Shown here: piece by piece, positions 15,008-25,874 of the stretch | How positions within the stretch are numbered: the stretch's first letter is position 1 | Layout of the letters: each line of letters begins with the position of its first letter | Assembly (NCBI GenBank): GCA_011391275.1 | Contig: JAABQW010000033.1 | Location: forward strand, 1-35,134 | Length of the DNA stretch: 35,134 nt | Direction of reading: 5' to 3' | Origin: Betaproteobacteria bacterium | GTDB taxonomy: Bacteria; Pseudomonadota; Gammaproteobacteria; Burkholderiales; Usitatibacteraceae | The notes under the pieces: model-generated | Databases searched by the model: none | The model's input: the letters and a program-made list of their open reading frames with translations, nothing else | Told to the model about the DNA's origin: nothing | Made by a program: the position numbers and the translations under genes

Positions 15008-15943
15008 ATGGCGGCAATGCCCCGGAACACCGAGATCGCCCGGCGCGTCGCGCGCGCGCTGCCGTCGCTGTCGCGAGCGCACCGGCAGGTGGCCGACTAC
15101 GTGCTGTCGCACCCCCTGCAGGCGGCCACCATGCCCATCGACGAGCTGGCGGCCACCGTCGGCGTGTCGGTCGCCACTGCCAACCGTTTCGCCCGCGCCC
15201 TGGAGTTCGACGGCTACGCGCAGTTCCGCGCCGCCCTGGTGCTGGGCTTCGAGTCGGCGCTCGCCCCGGTGGAGCGGCTGCGCAGCAAGCTGGAGCACCG
15301 GGCCACCGCAGCGGGAGTTTTCGCCGCCGCCCTCGAGGGCATCCGCGACAACGTCGACCTGACGGCCCGCTCCCTGGACGCCCGCGCCTGCGAGCAGGCG
15401 GTCGACGCGATCCTTCGCGCGCGCCGCGTCTTCGTCATGGGCTACGGCAGCAGCAGCTGGCTGGGCGGCCTGCTGCAGCGAAGCCTCGTGCCGGTGCGCG
15501 ACAACGTGTACACACTCGCGAGCATCGAGAGCCCTTCGGCCGCCGCGCGCATGCTGCCGCGCCTCACGCCGGACGACCTCCTGGTCGCCATCGCCTTTCC
15601 GCGCTACTTCTCCGACACGGTGCTCCTTGCGCGCAGCGCCCGCGAGGCCGGCGTCCCGGTCCTGGCCCTCACCGACCGGGTCACCTCTCCGCTGGCGCCG
15701 CTCGCCTCCGTGGTCCTGTACGCCCACACGGAAAGCCCGTACTTCGCGAATTCCGAGGCGAGCGTGCTCGCGCTCATCGAGGCCCTGTGCAGCGCCGTCT
15801 CGCACCGCGCCAAGGGCTCCCTCAAGGGCGCGGCCCAGCTGGCCGAGGCCGTCCTGCCGTGGCTCCACGGCAGCCACCCCGACCGGCTCCGGCCGCAACC
15901 CGGCGCCGCGCCGCGCCGGTCCCGCCGCACCGCCAGGACCTGA
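15008..15943 (+). CDS. MurR/RpiR-family transcriptional regulator
   Basis: 311 aa. An N-terminal RpiR-type winged helix (about 8-85: LPSLSRAHRQVADYVLSHP, then ELAATVGVSVATANRFARAL) is followed by a SIS sugar-isomerase-fold ligand domain (about 125-260, with VFVMGYGSSSWLGG and LVAIAFPRYFSDTVLLA). SIS domains usually sense phosphorylated sugars or amino-sugar derivatives. Here it heads a peptide uptake/degradation operon, so the effector may be a peptidoglycan- or peptide-derived compound. The ATG at 15008 is chosen because GAGGGAAGG lies just upstream; the frame stays open to 14825 but without family similarity. The C-terminus is a basic tail. iaaA begins 10 bp after its stop. Confidence 0.88.
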   Translation: MAAMPRNTEIARRVARALPSLSRAHRQVADYVLSHPLQAATMPIDELAATVGVSVATANRFARALEFDGYAQFRAALVLGFESALAPVERLRSKLEHRATAAGVFAAALEGIRDNVDLTARSLDARACEQAVDAILRARRVFVMGYGSSSWLGGLLQRSLVPVRDNVYTLASIESPSAAARMLPRLTPDDLLVAIAFPRYFSDTVLLARSAREAGVPVLALTDRVTSPLAPLASVVLYAHTESPYFANSEASVLALIEALCSAVSHRAKGSLKGAAQLAEAVLPWLHGSHPDRLRPQPGAAPRRSRRTART

Positions 15944-15953
15944 GACCTCCCGA

Positions 15954-16927
15954 ATGACGACATCCGCTTCCCCCACGCCCGTCATCGCCATCCACGGCGG
16001 CGCCGGCACCATGGACCGGGCCAACCTCGACGGTGGCCGGGCCGAGGCCTACCACGCGGCAATGCGCGAGATCCTCCTCGCCGGGCAGGCCGTGCTCTCC
16101 GGCGGCGGAAAGGCGCTGGACGCGGTCACGGTGGCGGTGGAGATGCTCGAGGACTGCCCGCTCTTCAACGCCGGGCACGGGGCCGTGTTCACCAGCGCAG
16201 AAACCCACGAGCTGGACGCCGCCGTCATGGACGGCGCCACGTTGTCGGCGGGTGCCGTGGCTTGCGTCACCCGCGTGCGCCGCCCCGTCCGCGCCGCCCG
16301 CGCGGTGATGGAGCAGGGCGAGCACGTGCTGCTGGTCGGCCCGGGCGCGGAGGCGTTCGCGAAGGACCGCGGCCTGGAAATGGTTTCGCCGGACTACTTC
16401 TCCACGGAATCGCGCCGCGAGCAGCTGCACAAGGCCAGGGCATCGGGCCGCGCCTTCCTGGACCACGACGGCGCGCTGCTCACGGCGAAGCGCGCCGCGC
16501 CCATTCTCGAGGAGGGCAAGCTCGGCACCGTCGGCGCCGTGGCACTCGACGCCCGCGGCAACCTGGCCGCCGCGACCTCCACCGGCGGCATGACCAACAA
16601 GCGTCCGGGGCGCGTCGGGGACTGCCCCCTCATCGGCGCGGGCACCTACGCCGACAACCGCGCGGCGGCGATCTCCTGTACCGGTGCCGGCGAGATGTTC
16701 ATCCGCGTCGCCGCGGCCCACGAGGTCTGCGCCCTCATAAGGCTGGGTGGCCGCTCCCTCGAGGAGGCGGTGAGCGAGGTGGTGCTGGAGATCCTGCCGC
16801 CGATGCGCGGGCGCGGCGGGCTGGTCGCGGTGGACGCGAAGGGCAACGTGAGCCTCACCTTCAACACCGAGGGCATGTACCGCGGCCACGCGCGGGTCGG
16901 CGAGACGCCGGTGACGGCCATCTTCCG

Positions 16928-16931
<4 letters not shown>
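15954..16931 (+). CDS. iaaA: Isoaspartyl peptidase / L-asparaginase (Ntn-hydrolase)
   Basis: Cleaves beta-aspartyl dipeptides and, more weakly, asparagine. The 325-aa precursor fits the plant-type asparaginase family: [13 protein letters not shown] near the start, [10 protein letters not shown] (71-80), then the autoprocessing site [12 protein letters not shown]. Thr192 becomes the N-terminal nucleophile after self-cleavage into alpha and beta chains. The beta chain carries [16 protein letters not shown] and [20 protein letters not shown] for substrate binding. Its stop overlaps the GTG of gsiA by four bases (GTGA), tying peptidase and importer together. In E. coli iaaA is likewise directly upstream of gsiABCD. 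Confidence 0.93.
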
Positions 16932-18799
<1,868 letters not shown>

Positions 18800-18840
18800 C
18801 GACCGCTTTTCCCCCGATACCAACCGCAAGGAGCCACAAG

Positions 18841-20400
18841 ATGAAACACGCGATTTCCCTGCCCCGCCGCCGCGCCCTCGCCGCCGGTGTCCTCACGGCC
18901 TTCGCCCTCATGGCGCAGCCGTCGTTCGCCGCCGTCGACGTCGTGCTCGCGATCGGCGGCCAGCCCGACGCGCTGGACCCGTACAACACCAACACGACGC
19001 TCACGCAGGCGCTCCTCAAGAACTTCTACCAGGGCCTCTACGGCTTCGACAAGGACCTGAACATCGTCCCGGTCCTCGCGGAGAGCCACACCGTGTCGAA
19101 GGACGGCCTCACCTACGACTTCAAGCTGCGCCAGGGCGTGAAGTTCCACGACGGCACGCCGTTCAACGCGGAAGCGGTGAAGGCGACCCTCGAGCGCGCC
19201 GTGAACCCGGAGAACAAGCTCGCGCGCCACAACCAGTTCAACCGCATCGCCAAGGTGGACGCGACCGGCCCGTTCGCGGTGCGCATCACGCTGAAGGAGC
19301 CCTTCGCGCCCTTCATCAACTCGCTGGCGCACCCCTCGGCCGGGATGATCTCCGCTGCCGCGCTGAAGAAGTACGGCAACAAGGACATCGGCTTCAACCC
19401 GGTGGGCACCGGCCCGTTCGTCTTCGTCGAGTGGAAGCAGACCGACTTCGTGAAGATGAAGAAGTTCGACGGCTACTGGAGGAAGGGCTATCCCAAGGTC
19501 GACACCGTCACCTGGAAGCCGGTGCTGGAGAACAACACGCGCGCGGCCATGCTGCAGACGGGAGAAGCCGACTTCGCGACACCGCTGCCCTACGAGCAGG
19601 CGGGAGAGCTGCAGAAGAACCCCAAGCTCACCGTCGTGACGGCCCCGTCCATCATCACGCGTTACGTGAGCTTCAACATGCTGCAGAAGCCCTTCGACGA
19701 CCTGCGCGTGCGCCAGGCCATCAACTACGCCATCAACAAGGAGGCGCTCGCCAAGGTCGCCTTCAGCGGCTTCGCGTTCCCGGCGCAGGGCGTGGTGCCG
19801 CAGGGCGTGCGTTACGCGCACAAGATGGACCCGCACCCGTACGACCCGAAGAAGGCGCGCGAGCTCCTGAAGGAAGCGGGCTACCCGAACGGCTTCGAGT
19901 CCGTGCTGTGGAGCGCGTACACGACCACCACCGCGCAGAAGACCATCCAGTTCCTGCAGCAGCAGTTCTCGCAGGTGGGCATCAAGGTCACGGTGCAGGC
20001 CCTCGAGCCCGGCCAGCGCACGGAGTGGGTGCAGACGGCGCCGGATCCCAAGACCGCGAAGGTGCGCATGTACTACGCCGGCTGGTCCGCCTCCACGGGC
20101 GAGGCCGACTGGGCGCTGCGCCCGCTGCTCTCGACGGAAGCCTGGCCGCCCAAGCTCAACAACACGGCGTACTACAGCAGCAAGGTCGTGGACGACGCCA
20201 TCGCCGGCGCGCTGCGGAGCGTGGACGAGAAGGAGAAGACCGAGCTCTACCGCAAGGCGCAGGAGCAGATCATGAAGGACCTGCCGTGGGCGCCGCTGGT
20301 GACGGAGCAGAGCATCTACGCGACCAGCAAGCGGCTCTCCGGGGTCTACGTGATGCCTGACGGCAACGTCAACATGGACGAGATCGCGGTCTCCAAGTAG
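18841..20400 (+). CDS. gsiB: Dipeptide/glutathione-type ABC importer, periplasmic binding protein
   Basis: 519-aa family 5 solute-binding protein. The signal peptide is [20 protein letters not shown] and onward, with twin arginine-like RRR, cleaved near SFAA-V (about 31). Family signatures include [52 protein letters not shown] and [25 protein letters not shown] lies 7 bases before the ATG. GsiB-like proteins bind glutathione; here the gene set suggests short peptides with isoaspartyl, gamma-glutamyl or D-residues. The gap to gsiA is 41 bp and to gsiC 58 bp, the latter holding a strong hairpin. Confidence 0.9.
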   Translation: MKHAISLPRRRALAAGVLTAFALMAQPSFAAVDVVLAIGGQPDALDPYNTNTTLTQALLKNFYQGLYGFDKDLNIVPVLAESHTVSKDGLTYDFKLRQGVKFHDGTPFNAEAVKATLERAVNPENKLARHNQFNRIAKVDATGPFAVRITLKEPFAPFINSLAHPSAGMISAAALKKYGNKDIGFNPVGTGPFVFVEWKQTDFVKMKKFDGYWRKGYPKVDTVTWKPVLENNTRAAMLQTGEADFATPLPYEQAGELQKNPKLTVVTAPSIITRYVSFNMLQKPFDDLRVRQAINYAINKEALAKVAFSGFAFPAQGVVPQGVRYAHKMDPHPYDPKKARELLKEAGYPNGFESVLWSAYTTTTAQKTIQFLQQQFSQVGIKVTVQALEPGQRTEWVQTAPDPKTAKVRMYYAGWSASTGEADWALRPLLSTEAWPPKLNNTAYYSSKVVDDAIAGALRSVDEKEKTELYRKAQEQIMKDLPWAPLVTEQSIYATSKRLSGVYVMPDGNVNMDEIAVSK

Positions 20401-20410
20401 GCCGACAACT

Positions 20411-20440
20411 CCCGCGCGCCGGCCCCGGCCGGCGCGCGGG
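20411..20440. repeat. Perfect 14-bp hairpin between gsiB and gsiC
   Basis: CCCGCGCGCCGGCC pairs exactly with GGCCGGCGCGCGGG across two bases. No T-run follows. In transporter operons such stems often shield the 3' end of the binding-protein mRNA and lower permease expression; that role is inference here. Confidence 0.8.
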
Positions 20441-20458
20441 GCCACCGCGACCCACGCC

Positions 20459-21379
20459 ATGTTCAACTACTTCATCAAGCGCGTACTCGGGCTCACGCCG
20501 ACGCTCCTCATCGTCGCGGTGCTGGTTTTTCTCTTCGTCCACATGCTGCCGGGCGACCCGGCGGTGCTCGCGGCCGGCCAGGACGCCGACCAGGCGACGA
20601 TCGCGCTGGTGCGCCAGGACCTGGGCCTGGACAAGCCCCTGCCGGAGCAGTTCGTCGGCTTCTTCTCCAACATGGTCACCGGGGACTTCGGGAACTCGCT
20701 GCGCACGCGCCGGCCGGTGTCGACCGAGATCTCCGAGCGCTTCTTCGCCACCTTCACGCTCACGCTCGCGAGCATGGGCTGGGCGGTGTTCTTCGGCATG
20801 TCCATCGGCGTGGTTTCCGCCGTGTTCCGCAACCGCTGGCCGGACCGCGCCGGCATGACGCTGGCTGTCTCCGGCATTTCGTTCCCGTCGTTTGCGCTGG
20901 GCATGCTGCTCATGCAGGTCTTCTCCGTGAAGCTGGGGTGGCTGCCCACCGTGGGCGCCGACACCTGGAAGCACTACATCCTGCCCTCCCTCACGCTGGG
21001 GGCGGCGGTGGCGGCCGTGATGGCGCGCTTCACGCGGGCCTCCCTCGTCGAGGTGATCCAGGAGGACTTCGTGCGCACCGCGCGCGCCAAGGGGCTGCAG
21101 GAGCGGGTGGTGATCCTGCACCACGCCCTGCGCAACGCCCTGATTCCCGTGGTCACCATGATGGGCCTGCAGTTCGGCTTCCTCCTCGGCGGCTCCATCG
21201 TCGTCGAGTCCGTCTTCAACTGGCCGGGGCTCGGGCGCCTGCTGATCGACTCCGTGAACAGCCGCGACTACCCCGTGATCCAGGCGCTGGTGCTGCTCTT
21301 CTCGCTGGAATTCATTCTCATCAACCTGGCCGTCGACCTGGTGTACGGCCTGATCAACCCGACAATCCGCTACAAGTGA
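20459..21379 (+). CDS. gsiC: Dipeptide/glutathione-type ABC importer permease 1
   Basis: 306 aa, the same length as E. coli GsiC. The start [20 protein letters not shown] is the standard first helix of DppB-type permeases, followed by [17 protein letters not shown] and [15 protein letters not shown]. The ATPase-contact loop is [20 protein letters not shown], followed by [16 protein letters not shown], and [19 protein letters not shown] is near the C-terminus. About six membrane segments. It is separated from gsiB by the hairpin and from gsiD by 7 bp. Confidence 0.93.
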   Translation: MFNYFIKRVLGLTPTLLIVAVLVFLFVHMLPGDPAVLAAGQDADQATIALVRQDLGLDKPLPEQFVGFFSNMVTGDFGNSLRTRRPVSTEISERFFATFTLTLASMGWAVFFGMSIGVVSAVFRNRWPDRAGMTLAVSGISFPSFALGMLLMQVFSVKLGWLPTVGADTWKHYILPSLTLGAAVAAVMARFTRASLVEVIQEDFVRTARAKGLQERVVILHHALRNALIPVVTMMGLQFGFLLGGSIVVESVFNWPGLGRLLIDSVNSRDYPVIQALVLLFSLEFILINLAVDLVYGLINPTIRYK

Positions 21380-21386
21380 GACGGCC

Positions 21387-22298
21387 ATGACATCGACCCC
21401 GGGCGACCCCACCGTCACCGTCTCGGCCGCCGCCGCGGCGGCCACCGGCGTGCGCACGCCGTGGAGCGAGTTCTGGCGCAAGTTCAGGAAGCAGCCCGTG
21501 GCGATGGGGGCGCTCGCCTTCGTGGCGCTGCTCGTGCTGCTGGCCGTGTTCGCGCCGTGGATCGCGCCCTACGACGCCGAGAACTTCTTCGACTACGACC
21601 GCCTCAACACGCCGCCCTCCGCGGCGCACTGGTTCGGCGTCGACCCGCTGGGGCGCGACATCCTGAGCCGCATCCTGATGGGGTCGCGCATCTCGCTCGC
21701 GGCGGGCTTCTTCTCGGTGGCCCTGGGCGGCCTCGTGGGCACCACGCTCGGCCTCCTGGCCGGCTACTACGAGGGCTGGTGGGACCGCATCGTGATGCGC
21801 ATCTCCGACGTGCTCTTCGCCTTCCCGGGCATCCTGCTGGCCCTGGGCGTCGTGGCGATCCTCGGCAGCAGCATGGTGAACGTGGTGGTGGCGGTGTCGG
21901 TGTTCAGCGTGCCGGCCTTCGCGCGGCTGGTGCGCGGCCAGACGCTCGCGCTCAAGCACATGACCTACGTGGAGGCGGTGCGCTCGATCGGCGCCTCGAA
22001 CTGGACCATCGTCGTGCGCCACATCCTGCCCGGCACCATCTCATCGATCGTCGTCTACTTCACGATGCGGCTGGGCACCTCCATCATCACCGCGGCGAGC
22101 CTTTCCTTCCTCGGCATGGGCGCGCAGCCGCCGATGCCGGAGTGGGGCGCGATGCTGAACGAGGCGCGCGCCGACATGGTCAACGCGCCGCACGTCGCAC
22201 TCTTCCCGAGCCTCGCCATCTTCTTCACGGTGCTCGCCTTCAACCTGCTGGGCGACGGGCTGCGCGACGCGCTGGACCCGAAGATCGACCGGCAATAG
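21387..22298 (+). CDS. gsiD: Dipeptide/glutathione-type ABC importer permease 2
   Basis: 303 aa, matching GsiD in length. It has the OppC_N-type entry ([20 protein letters not shown]), the diagnostic [19 protein letters not shown] segment, the coupling loop [20 protein letters not shown] and the C-terminal [20 protein letters not shown]. Pairs with gsiC to form the channel. The next gene starts 14 bp downstream, so the hydrolases that follow are probably co-transcribed with the importer. Confidence 0.93.
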   Translation: MTSTPGDPTVTVSAAAAAATGVRTPWSEFWRKFRKQPVAMGALAFVALLVLLAVFAPWIAPYDAENFFDYDRLNTPPSAAHWFGVDPLGRDILSRILMGSRISLAAGFFSVALGGLVGTTLGLLAGYYEGWWDRIVMRISDVLFAFPGILLALGVVAILGSSMVNVVVAVSVFSVPAFARLVRGQTLALKHMTYVEAVRSIGASNWTIVVRHILPGTISSIVVYFTMRLGTSIITAASLSFLGMGAQPPMPEWGAMLNEARADMVNAPHVALFPSLAIFFTVLAFNLLGDGLRDALDPKIDRQ

Positions 22299-22312
22299 GA
22301 ACGCAAACCCGC

Positions 22313-23380
22313 ATGACCCCGCTACCGCCCCCGCCGCGCATCGGCAGCCTGGCCCCCGGGCCGCGCGACGCCATCACCGACGTCGCCGGCGTCGCGGTCG
22401 GCCACTGCACGCTCGAGGAGGGCGACCTGCAGACCGGCGTCACCGTGGTCCGGCCGCACGCGGGCGACCCCTTCCGCGACCGCGTGCCCGCCGCCGCCGT
22501 CGTGCTCAACGGCTTCGGCAAGAGCATCGGGCTCGTGCAGGTGGCGGAGCTGGGCGTGCTGGAGACGCCCATCGCGCTCACCAACACGTTCTCCGTCCCC
22601 GCGGTGGCACAGGCGCAGATCCGCCAGTGCGTGGCGGCCAACCCCGGGACGGGTCGCGGCCTGCAGACCGTCAACCCGCTCGTCTTCGAGTGCAACGACG
22701 GCTACCTGAACGACATGCAACGCATGGCCGTCACGGAACAGCATTACCTCGAGGCGTTCGCGGGTGCGGGCGCCGACGTCGCGCAGGGCGCCGTGGGCGC
22801 GGGCCGCGGCATGACCTGCTTCGGGCTCAAGGGCGGCATCGGCACGGCTTCGCGGCGCGCGGGCGATCACATGCTCGGCGCGCTGGTGCTGGCCAATTTC
22901 GGCAAGCCCGGGCAGTTCGTGCTCGGCGGCCGCGCCGTCGGCCACGAGATCGCGGCCCGGCTGGCTGCGCGGCAGCGGCGCGAGGCCGGCGAGGCCGAGA
23001 AGGGCTCGATCATCCTGCTGCTCGCCACGGATGCGCCGCTGGATGCGCGGCAGCTGCGCCGCTTGGCGCTTCGCGCCGGCGCCGGCCTCGCGCGCACCGG
23101 CTCGGTGTTCGGCCACAGCAGCGGCGACATCGCGCTGGCCTTTTCCACTGCTTATACGGTGCCGCTCGACGCGGACCGGCCCATGCCCGCCGTGGCCATG
23201 CTGCACGAGGCGCGGATCGACCCGCTCTTCCAGGCGGCGGCCGACACCACCGAGCAGGCCATCGTGCACGCGCTGTGGCACGCCCGCACCGTGACCGGGC
23301 GCAACGGCCACGGGCGCATCTCCCTCACCGACCTGGCGTCCGACTGGCCGGCGTTCCCCGAACCGGAGGCATCCCCATGA
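22313..23380 (+). CDS. dmpA: DmpA/P1-family aminopeptidase (S58, Ntn-type)
   Basis: 355 aa. DmpA releases N-terminal L-residues from peptides, hydrolyses D-amino acid esters or amides, and relatives cut beta-peptides. The self-cleavage site is visible as EKGSIILLLATDAPL: cleavage between Gly231 and Ser232 would make Ser232 the nucleophile of the beta chain. Supporting segments are ITDVAGVAVGHCT, QTGVTVVRP, TVNPLVFECNDGYLND, GAVGAGRGMTCFGLKGGIGT and HSSGDIALAFSTAY. ATG 22313 is the first sensible start; the frame upstream is a shadow of gsiD. Its stop overlaps dppA (ATGA). It acts after import, inside the cell (no signal peptide). Confidence 0.9.
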   Translation: MTPLPPPPRIGSLAPGPRDAITDVAGVAVGHCTLEEGDLQTGVTVVRPHAGDPFRDRVPAAAVVLNGFGKSIGLVQVAELGVLETPIALTNTFSVPAVAQAQIRQCVAANPGTGRGLQTVNPLVFECNDGYLNDMQRMAVTEQHYLEAFAGAGADVAQGAVGAGRGMTCFGLKGGIGTASRRAGDHMLGALVLANFGKPGQFVLGGRAVGHEIAARLAARQRREAGEAEKGSIILLLATDAPLDARQLRRLALRAGAGLARTGSVFGHSSGDIALAFSTAYTVPLDADRPMPAVAMLHEARIDPLFQAAADTTEQAIVHALWHARTVTGRNGHGRISLTDLASDWPAFPEPEASP

Positions 23381-24195
23381 AGGTACTCGTCTCCACCGAC
23401 ATCGAGGGCGTGGCCGGCGTCTACCACCCCGAGCAGACGCGCCCCGGCAACGGCGAGTACGAGCGCGCCCGCCTGCTCATGACCCACGAGGCCAACGCCG
23501 CCATCGCAGGAGCCTTCGAGGGCGGCGCCTCCGAAGTGCTCGTGAACGACTCGCACGGGAGCTTCCGCAACATGCCGCCGGATCTCCTCGACCCCCGCGC
23601 GCGCGTCGTGCAGGGAAAGCCGCGTTACCTGGGCATGGTGTCCGGCATCGAGGAGGGCGTGGACGCGGTGTGCATGGTGGGCTACCACTCGCGCGCGCAG
23701 GGCCGCGGCATCCTCGCCCACACCATCAACGGGTTCGCGTTCGCGCGCGTGCACTTCAACGAGCGCGAGCTGGGCGAGGCGGGCCTCTACGGCGCGCTCG
23801 CCGGCGAGCACGGCGTGCCGGTGGTGATGGCGAGCGGCGACGACGCCTTCATCGAGGAGCACCGCCCGCTCTTCCCGCACGCGACTTTCGTGCAGACCAA
23901 GCGCGCGACGGGCCAGAACAGCGGCGTGAGCCTTTCGCCGGCGCAGTCGCGCGAGGCCATCCGCGCGGGCGTGGTCGCGGCGCTGGCGAAGCGTGGGGAG
24001 GCGCGGCCATTCGTGCTGCCGGGGCCGATCGCCGTGCGCATCCAGACGCAGACGCCGGCGATCGCCGATCTCTTCTGCCAGTGGCCCACCCTGCGCCGGA
24101 CCGCGGGCGACGAGGTGGCCTTCGATGCGCCGACGGTCGAGGCGGCGGTGCGCATGGTGAACTGCTTCTCCGCCATGTCCGCTTTCCTGCGTTAG
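23377..24195 (+). CDS. dppA: M55 D-aminopeptidase, DppA type
   Basis: Zinc aminopeptidase that removes N-terminal D-residues such as D-Ala from short peptides. The 272-aa length and ligand pattern match the B. subtilis enzyme well: Asp8 and Glu10 in VSTDIEGVAG, His60 in NDSHGSFRNM, His104 in MVGYHSRAQG and Glu134 in GEAGLYGA as ligands. His115 in ILAHTINGF is the expected catalytic base. No signal peptide. It overlaps the preceding peptidase gene by four bases and precedes the racemase by 24 bp, so imported D-residue-containing peptides would be opened here and free D-amino acids passed on. Confidence 0.93.
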   Translation: MKVLVSTDIEGVAGVYHPEQTRPGNGEYERARLLMTHEANAAIAGAFEGGASEVLVNDSHGSFRNMPPDLLDPRARVVQGKPRYLGMVSGIEEGVDAVCMVGYHSRAQGRGILAHTINGFAFARVHFNERELGEAGLYGALAGEHGVPVVMASGDDAFIEEHRPLFPHATFVQTKRATGQNSGVSLSPAQSREAIRAGVVAALAKRGEARPFVLPGPIAVRIQTQTPAIADLFCQWPTLRRTAGDEVAFDAPTVEAAVRMVNCFSAMSAFLR

Positions 24196-24219
24196 ATCTC
24201 CCCAATAAAGGAAGCAGCC

Positions 24220-25050
24220 ATGCCCCCGCCGATCGATGCTGCCGAATCCGCCGATGCTGGCGGGGCGCGCCTGCCGGCCACCCGCATCGTCGGAATCCTG
24301 GGGGGCATGGGCCCGGCGGCGGGGGCGGACTTCACGCGGCTCTTCGTGGAGGCCTGCACGGACATCCTGCGTGCGCGCGGCGTCGCGGTGACGGACCAGG
24401 CCTTTCCCGAGCATTGGCTGGCGCAGGTGCCCGTCCCCGACCGCACCCGGGCGCTTGGCTGCGAAGGTCCCGAACGCGATGCGCCCTTCGAGCCCATGGC
24501 CCGCGCCATCGGGCAACTGGCCTCGCTGGGGGCCAGCGCGGTGGCCATGGCCTGCAACACGGCTCACTCGTGGCACGGGGCGCTGCAGGCGCGCTTTCCG
24601 GGCATCGAGCTGCTGCACGCGCCCCGGGAGGTCGCCGCCCACCTCGCCTCACGGTCGCACCGCGAGGCGGCCCTCCTTGCCACGCAGGGCACTTACCGGA
24701 CGGGGCTGTACGAGTCGGCGCTTGCCGAGGCGGGAATCGCCTGCCATCTCCCCGGCGAGGCGCAGCGCGAGACGCTGATGCGCGGCATCTACGACGGCGT
24801 GAAGGCCGGTGACCTGGAATTCGCCCGCACCTGCATCGTGGGCGTGGCGCGCGAACTCCTCGAACGCCACGGCGACGTGCCGCTCGTCATGGGGTGCACG
24901 GAGATCCCGTTGCCGCTCGTCGACGCGCCGCAGACGCGCGGCTGGACGCTGGTCAACTCGACGGAGGTTCTGGCACGCGCGCTGGCGGCACGGGCCTATG
25001 CGCCGCAAGGTCGCGGGGACCCCGGCGGAGGCGCGTTCCGCCCGGCCTGA
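24220..25050 (+). CDS. racD: Aspartate/glutamate racemase family protein
   Basis: 276 aa. Cofactor-independent two-cysteine racemase: RIVGILGGMGPAAGADF at the N-terminus, first catalytic Cys in AMACNTAHSW (Cys112), second in VMGCTEIPLPL (Cys226). Both catalytic thiols are present, so racemisation of aspartate (or glutamate, broad-specificity YgeA type) is expected. A 20-residue low-complexity leader precedes the domain; a later start is possible but AAAGGAAG sits 8 bases before this ATG. As the last gene of the operon it would convert D-Asp/D-Glu released by the peptidases to the L-form for catabolism. Confidence 0.88.
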   Translation: MPPPIDAAESADAGGARLPATRIVGILGGMGPAAGADFTRLFVEACTDILRARGVAVTDQAFPEHWLAQVPVPDRTRALGCEGPERDAPFEPMARAIGQLASLGASAVAMACNTAHSWHGALQARFPGIELLHAPREVAAHLASRSHREAALLATQGTYRTGLYESALAEAGIACHLPGEAQRETLMRGIYDGVKAGDLEFARTCIVGVARELLERHGDVPLVMGCTEIPLPLVDAPQTRGWTLVNSTEVLARALAARAYAPQGRGDPGGGAFRPA

Positions 25051-25054
25051 CCCC

Positions 25055-25110
25055 CGCCAACAGGGGGGTGGACCGCGCCCGCGGCTCCGGCATACCCCCC
25101 CTTGTTGGCG
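25055..25110. terminator. Long inverted repeat after the peptide-utilisation operon
   Basis: CGCCAACAGGGGGGT (25055-25069) pairs with ACCCCCCCTTGTTGGCG (25094-25110) with a one-base bulge, enclosing a 24-base GC-rich loop. It begins 5 bp after the racD stop. No T-tract follows, so it is not a textbook intrinsic terminator. Its right arm merges into the first LytTR-like repeat (25108), so it may also insulate that promoter. Confidence 0.5.
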
Positions 25111-25176
25111 TTTCGCCCCGCCTTTTCCGCATTTCGTCGCTTTCCGCTTCAGCCCCCCTTGCAGCCTCCTTAATCT
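25108..25176 (+). promoter_or_regulatory. Site A: LytTR-type direct repeats plus -10 element
   Basis: GCGTTTCGCC (25108) and GCATTTCGTC (25129) are direct repeats 21 bp apart. TAATCT (25171) lies exactly 42 bp after the second repeat. The same elements at the same spacings recur at 25784/25805/25847 and 28049/28070/28112. A pair of 10-mers separated by 11 bp is the layout bound by LytTR regulators; E. coli YpdB uses, as I recall, GGCATTTCAT twice with an 11-bp spacer. The site would control the small membrane-protein genes at 25233 and 25538. Binding is inference. Confidence 0.65.
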
Positions 25177-25232
25177 GGCGACAAGTCAGAAGCGCCCGCC
25201 GGGCGCGAGGGCCGTGAAGAAGGAGAGAGACC

Positions 25233-25526
25233 ATGAGCAAACTCGAGAAGCTGGACCTGATGGGCGTTGCCTCCCTGGGTATCGTGACCGCCGCGCTGCT
25301 CGTGGGCTGGATCGCGACCACCCACGACATGGCCGCCCGCCATGCTCGCCAGGTCGCTCCCGCCCGGACGCAGGCCGTCGCCCTCACCGAGGGTGGCAGC
25401 ATGAAGCTCACGGTGACCGCCGAGCGCGACAGTGCCCCGAAGGCCACCACCACCCGCACCGCCTCCGTCCGGACCTCGGGCGGCCCGTCGCTGGAAGTCG
25501 CGCTGCCCTTCGTCTTCCGCCCGTAA
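25233..25526 (+). CDS. Small single-pass membrane protein, unknown function
   Basis: 97 aa, unrecognised. A short polar N-terminus (MSKLEKLDLM) leads into one membrane segment (about 9-28, ending LLVGWIATT). A 65-residue tail rich in Ala, Thr, Arg and Pro follows and ends PSLEVALPFVFRP, a beta-like or export-signal-like end. GAAGGAGAGAGACC directly before the ATG is a strong ribosome-binding site, and codon use is normal, so I take it as real. It is the first gene after LytTR site A and is followed 11 bp later by another tiny membrane-protein gene. Likely a target of the adjacent two-component systems. Confidence 0.65.
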   Translation: MSKLEKLDLMGVASLGIVTAALLVGWIATTHDMAARHARQVAPARTQAVALTEGGSMKLTVTAERDSAPKATTTRTASVRTSGGPSLEVALPFVFRP

Positions 25527-25537
25527 GGGAGGCGGCC

Positions 25538-25666
25538 ATGAGCTCGATCGACCGCGTCATCTCGCCGCAGGCTTTCCGGGTTTCCACGGCCGTCATCGTG
25601 GTGGTCGCAGGTTGGTTTGCGCTCACCTTCGCAATCACCGTGGGCAGGCTGCTGGCCGGCGCCTGA
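25538..25666 (+). CDS. 42-aa membrane peptide, unknown function
   Basis: Starts MSSIDRVISPQAFRVSTAVI and is almost wholly one membrane helix (about 14-38, VVVAGWFALTFAITVG), ending RLLAGA. GGGAGGCGG lies before the ATG. It is 11 bp downstream of the 97-aa membrane-protein gene and followed by a strong terminator at 25696, so the two form a short transcript. Short helical proteins like this can bind and modulate transporters or sensor kinases; that is speculation. Confidence 0.6.
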   Translation: MSSIDRVISPQAFRVSTAVIVVVAGWFALTFAITVGRLLAGA

Positions 25667-25695
25667 CCCACCTTCCAGCGTACGTCCCATCCCCC

Positions 25696-25720
25696 ACCCG
25701 GCCTCGGCCGGGTTTTTTTT
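25696..25720 (+). terminator. Intrinsic terminator
   Basis: ACCCGGCC/GGCCGGGT stem with a two-base tip (TC), followed by eight T residues (25713-25720). It ends the two-gene transcript of small membrane proteins. Confidence 0.9.
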
Positions 25721-25757
25721 GGGACGGTTCTGTAGACCGGTTCTGTAGAACCGTCCC
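25721..25757. repeat. Palindromic repeat GGGACGGTTCTGTAG...AGAACCGTCCC
   Basis: Outer arms GGGACGGTTCT and AGAACCGTCCC are perfect inverted repeats; the inner part repeats TTCTGTAGA around CCGG. It abuts the terminator T-run. In style it resembles the other short palindromic elements of the window, but the core differs, so it is a separate family with one copy here. Confidence 0.65.
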
Positions 25758-25783
25758 AGAAATCTGTCCGGTCACGGATGGGC

Positions 25784-25852
25784 GCGTCTCGAGGCTTTGC
25801 CGGCGCGTTTCGTCGCAGACGGGTGGCCCGGGGGAGGGGCGCCGCGTAGCCT
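25784..25852 (+). promoter_or_regulatory. Site B: LytTR-type direct repeats plus -10 element
   Basis: GCGTCTCGAG (25784, 7 of 10 bases as in the next copy) and GCGTTTCGTC (25805) are 21 bp apart; TAGCCT (25847) follows 42 bp after the second, the same geometry as sites A and C. It lies upstream of the 55-codon ORF at 25875 and of the first LytS/LytTR pair, so it would make that operon self-regulated. The weaker first copy and -10 lower certainty. Confidence 0.5.
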
Positions 25853-25874
25853 TCGATACAAGGAACCGAGAACC

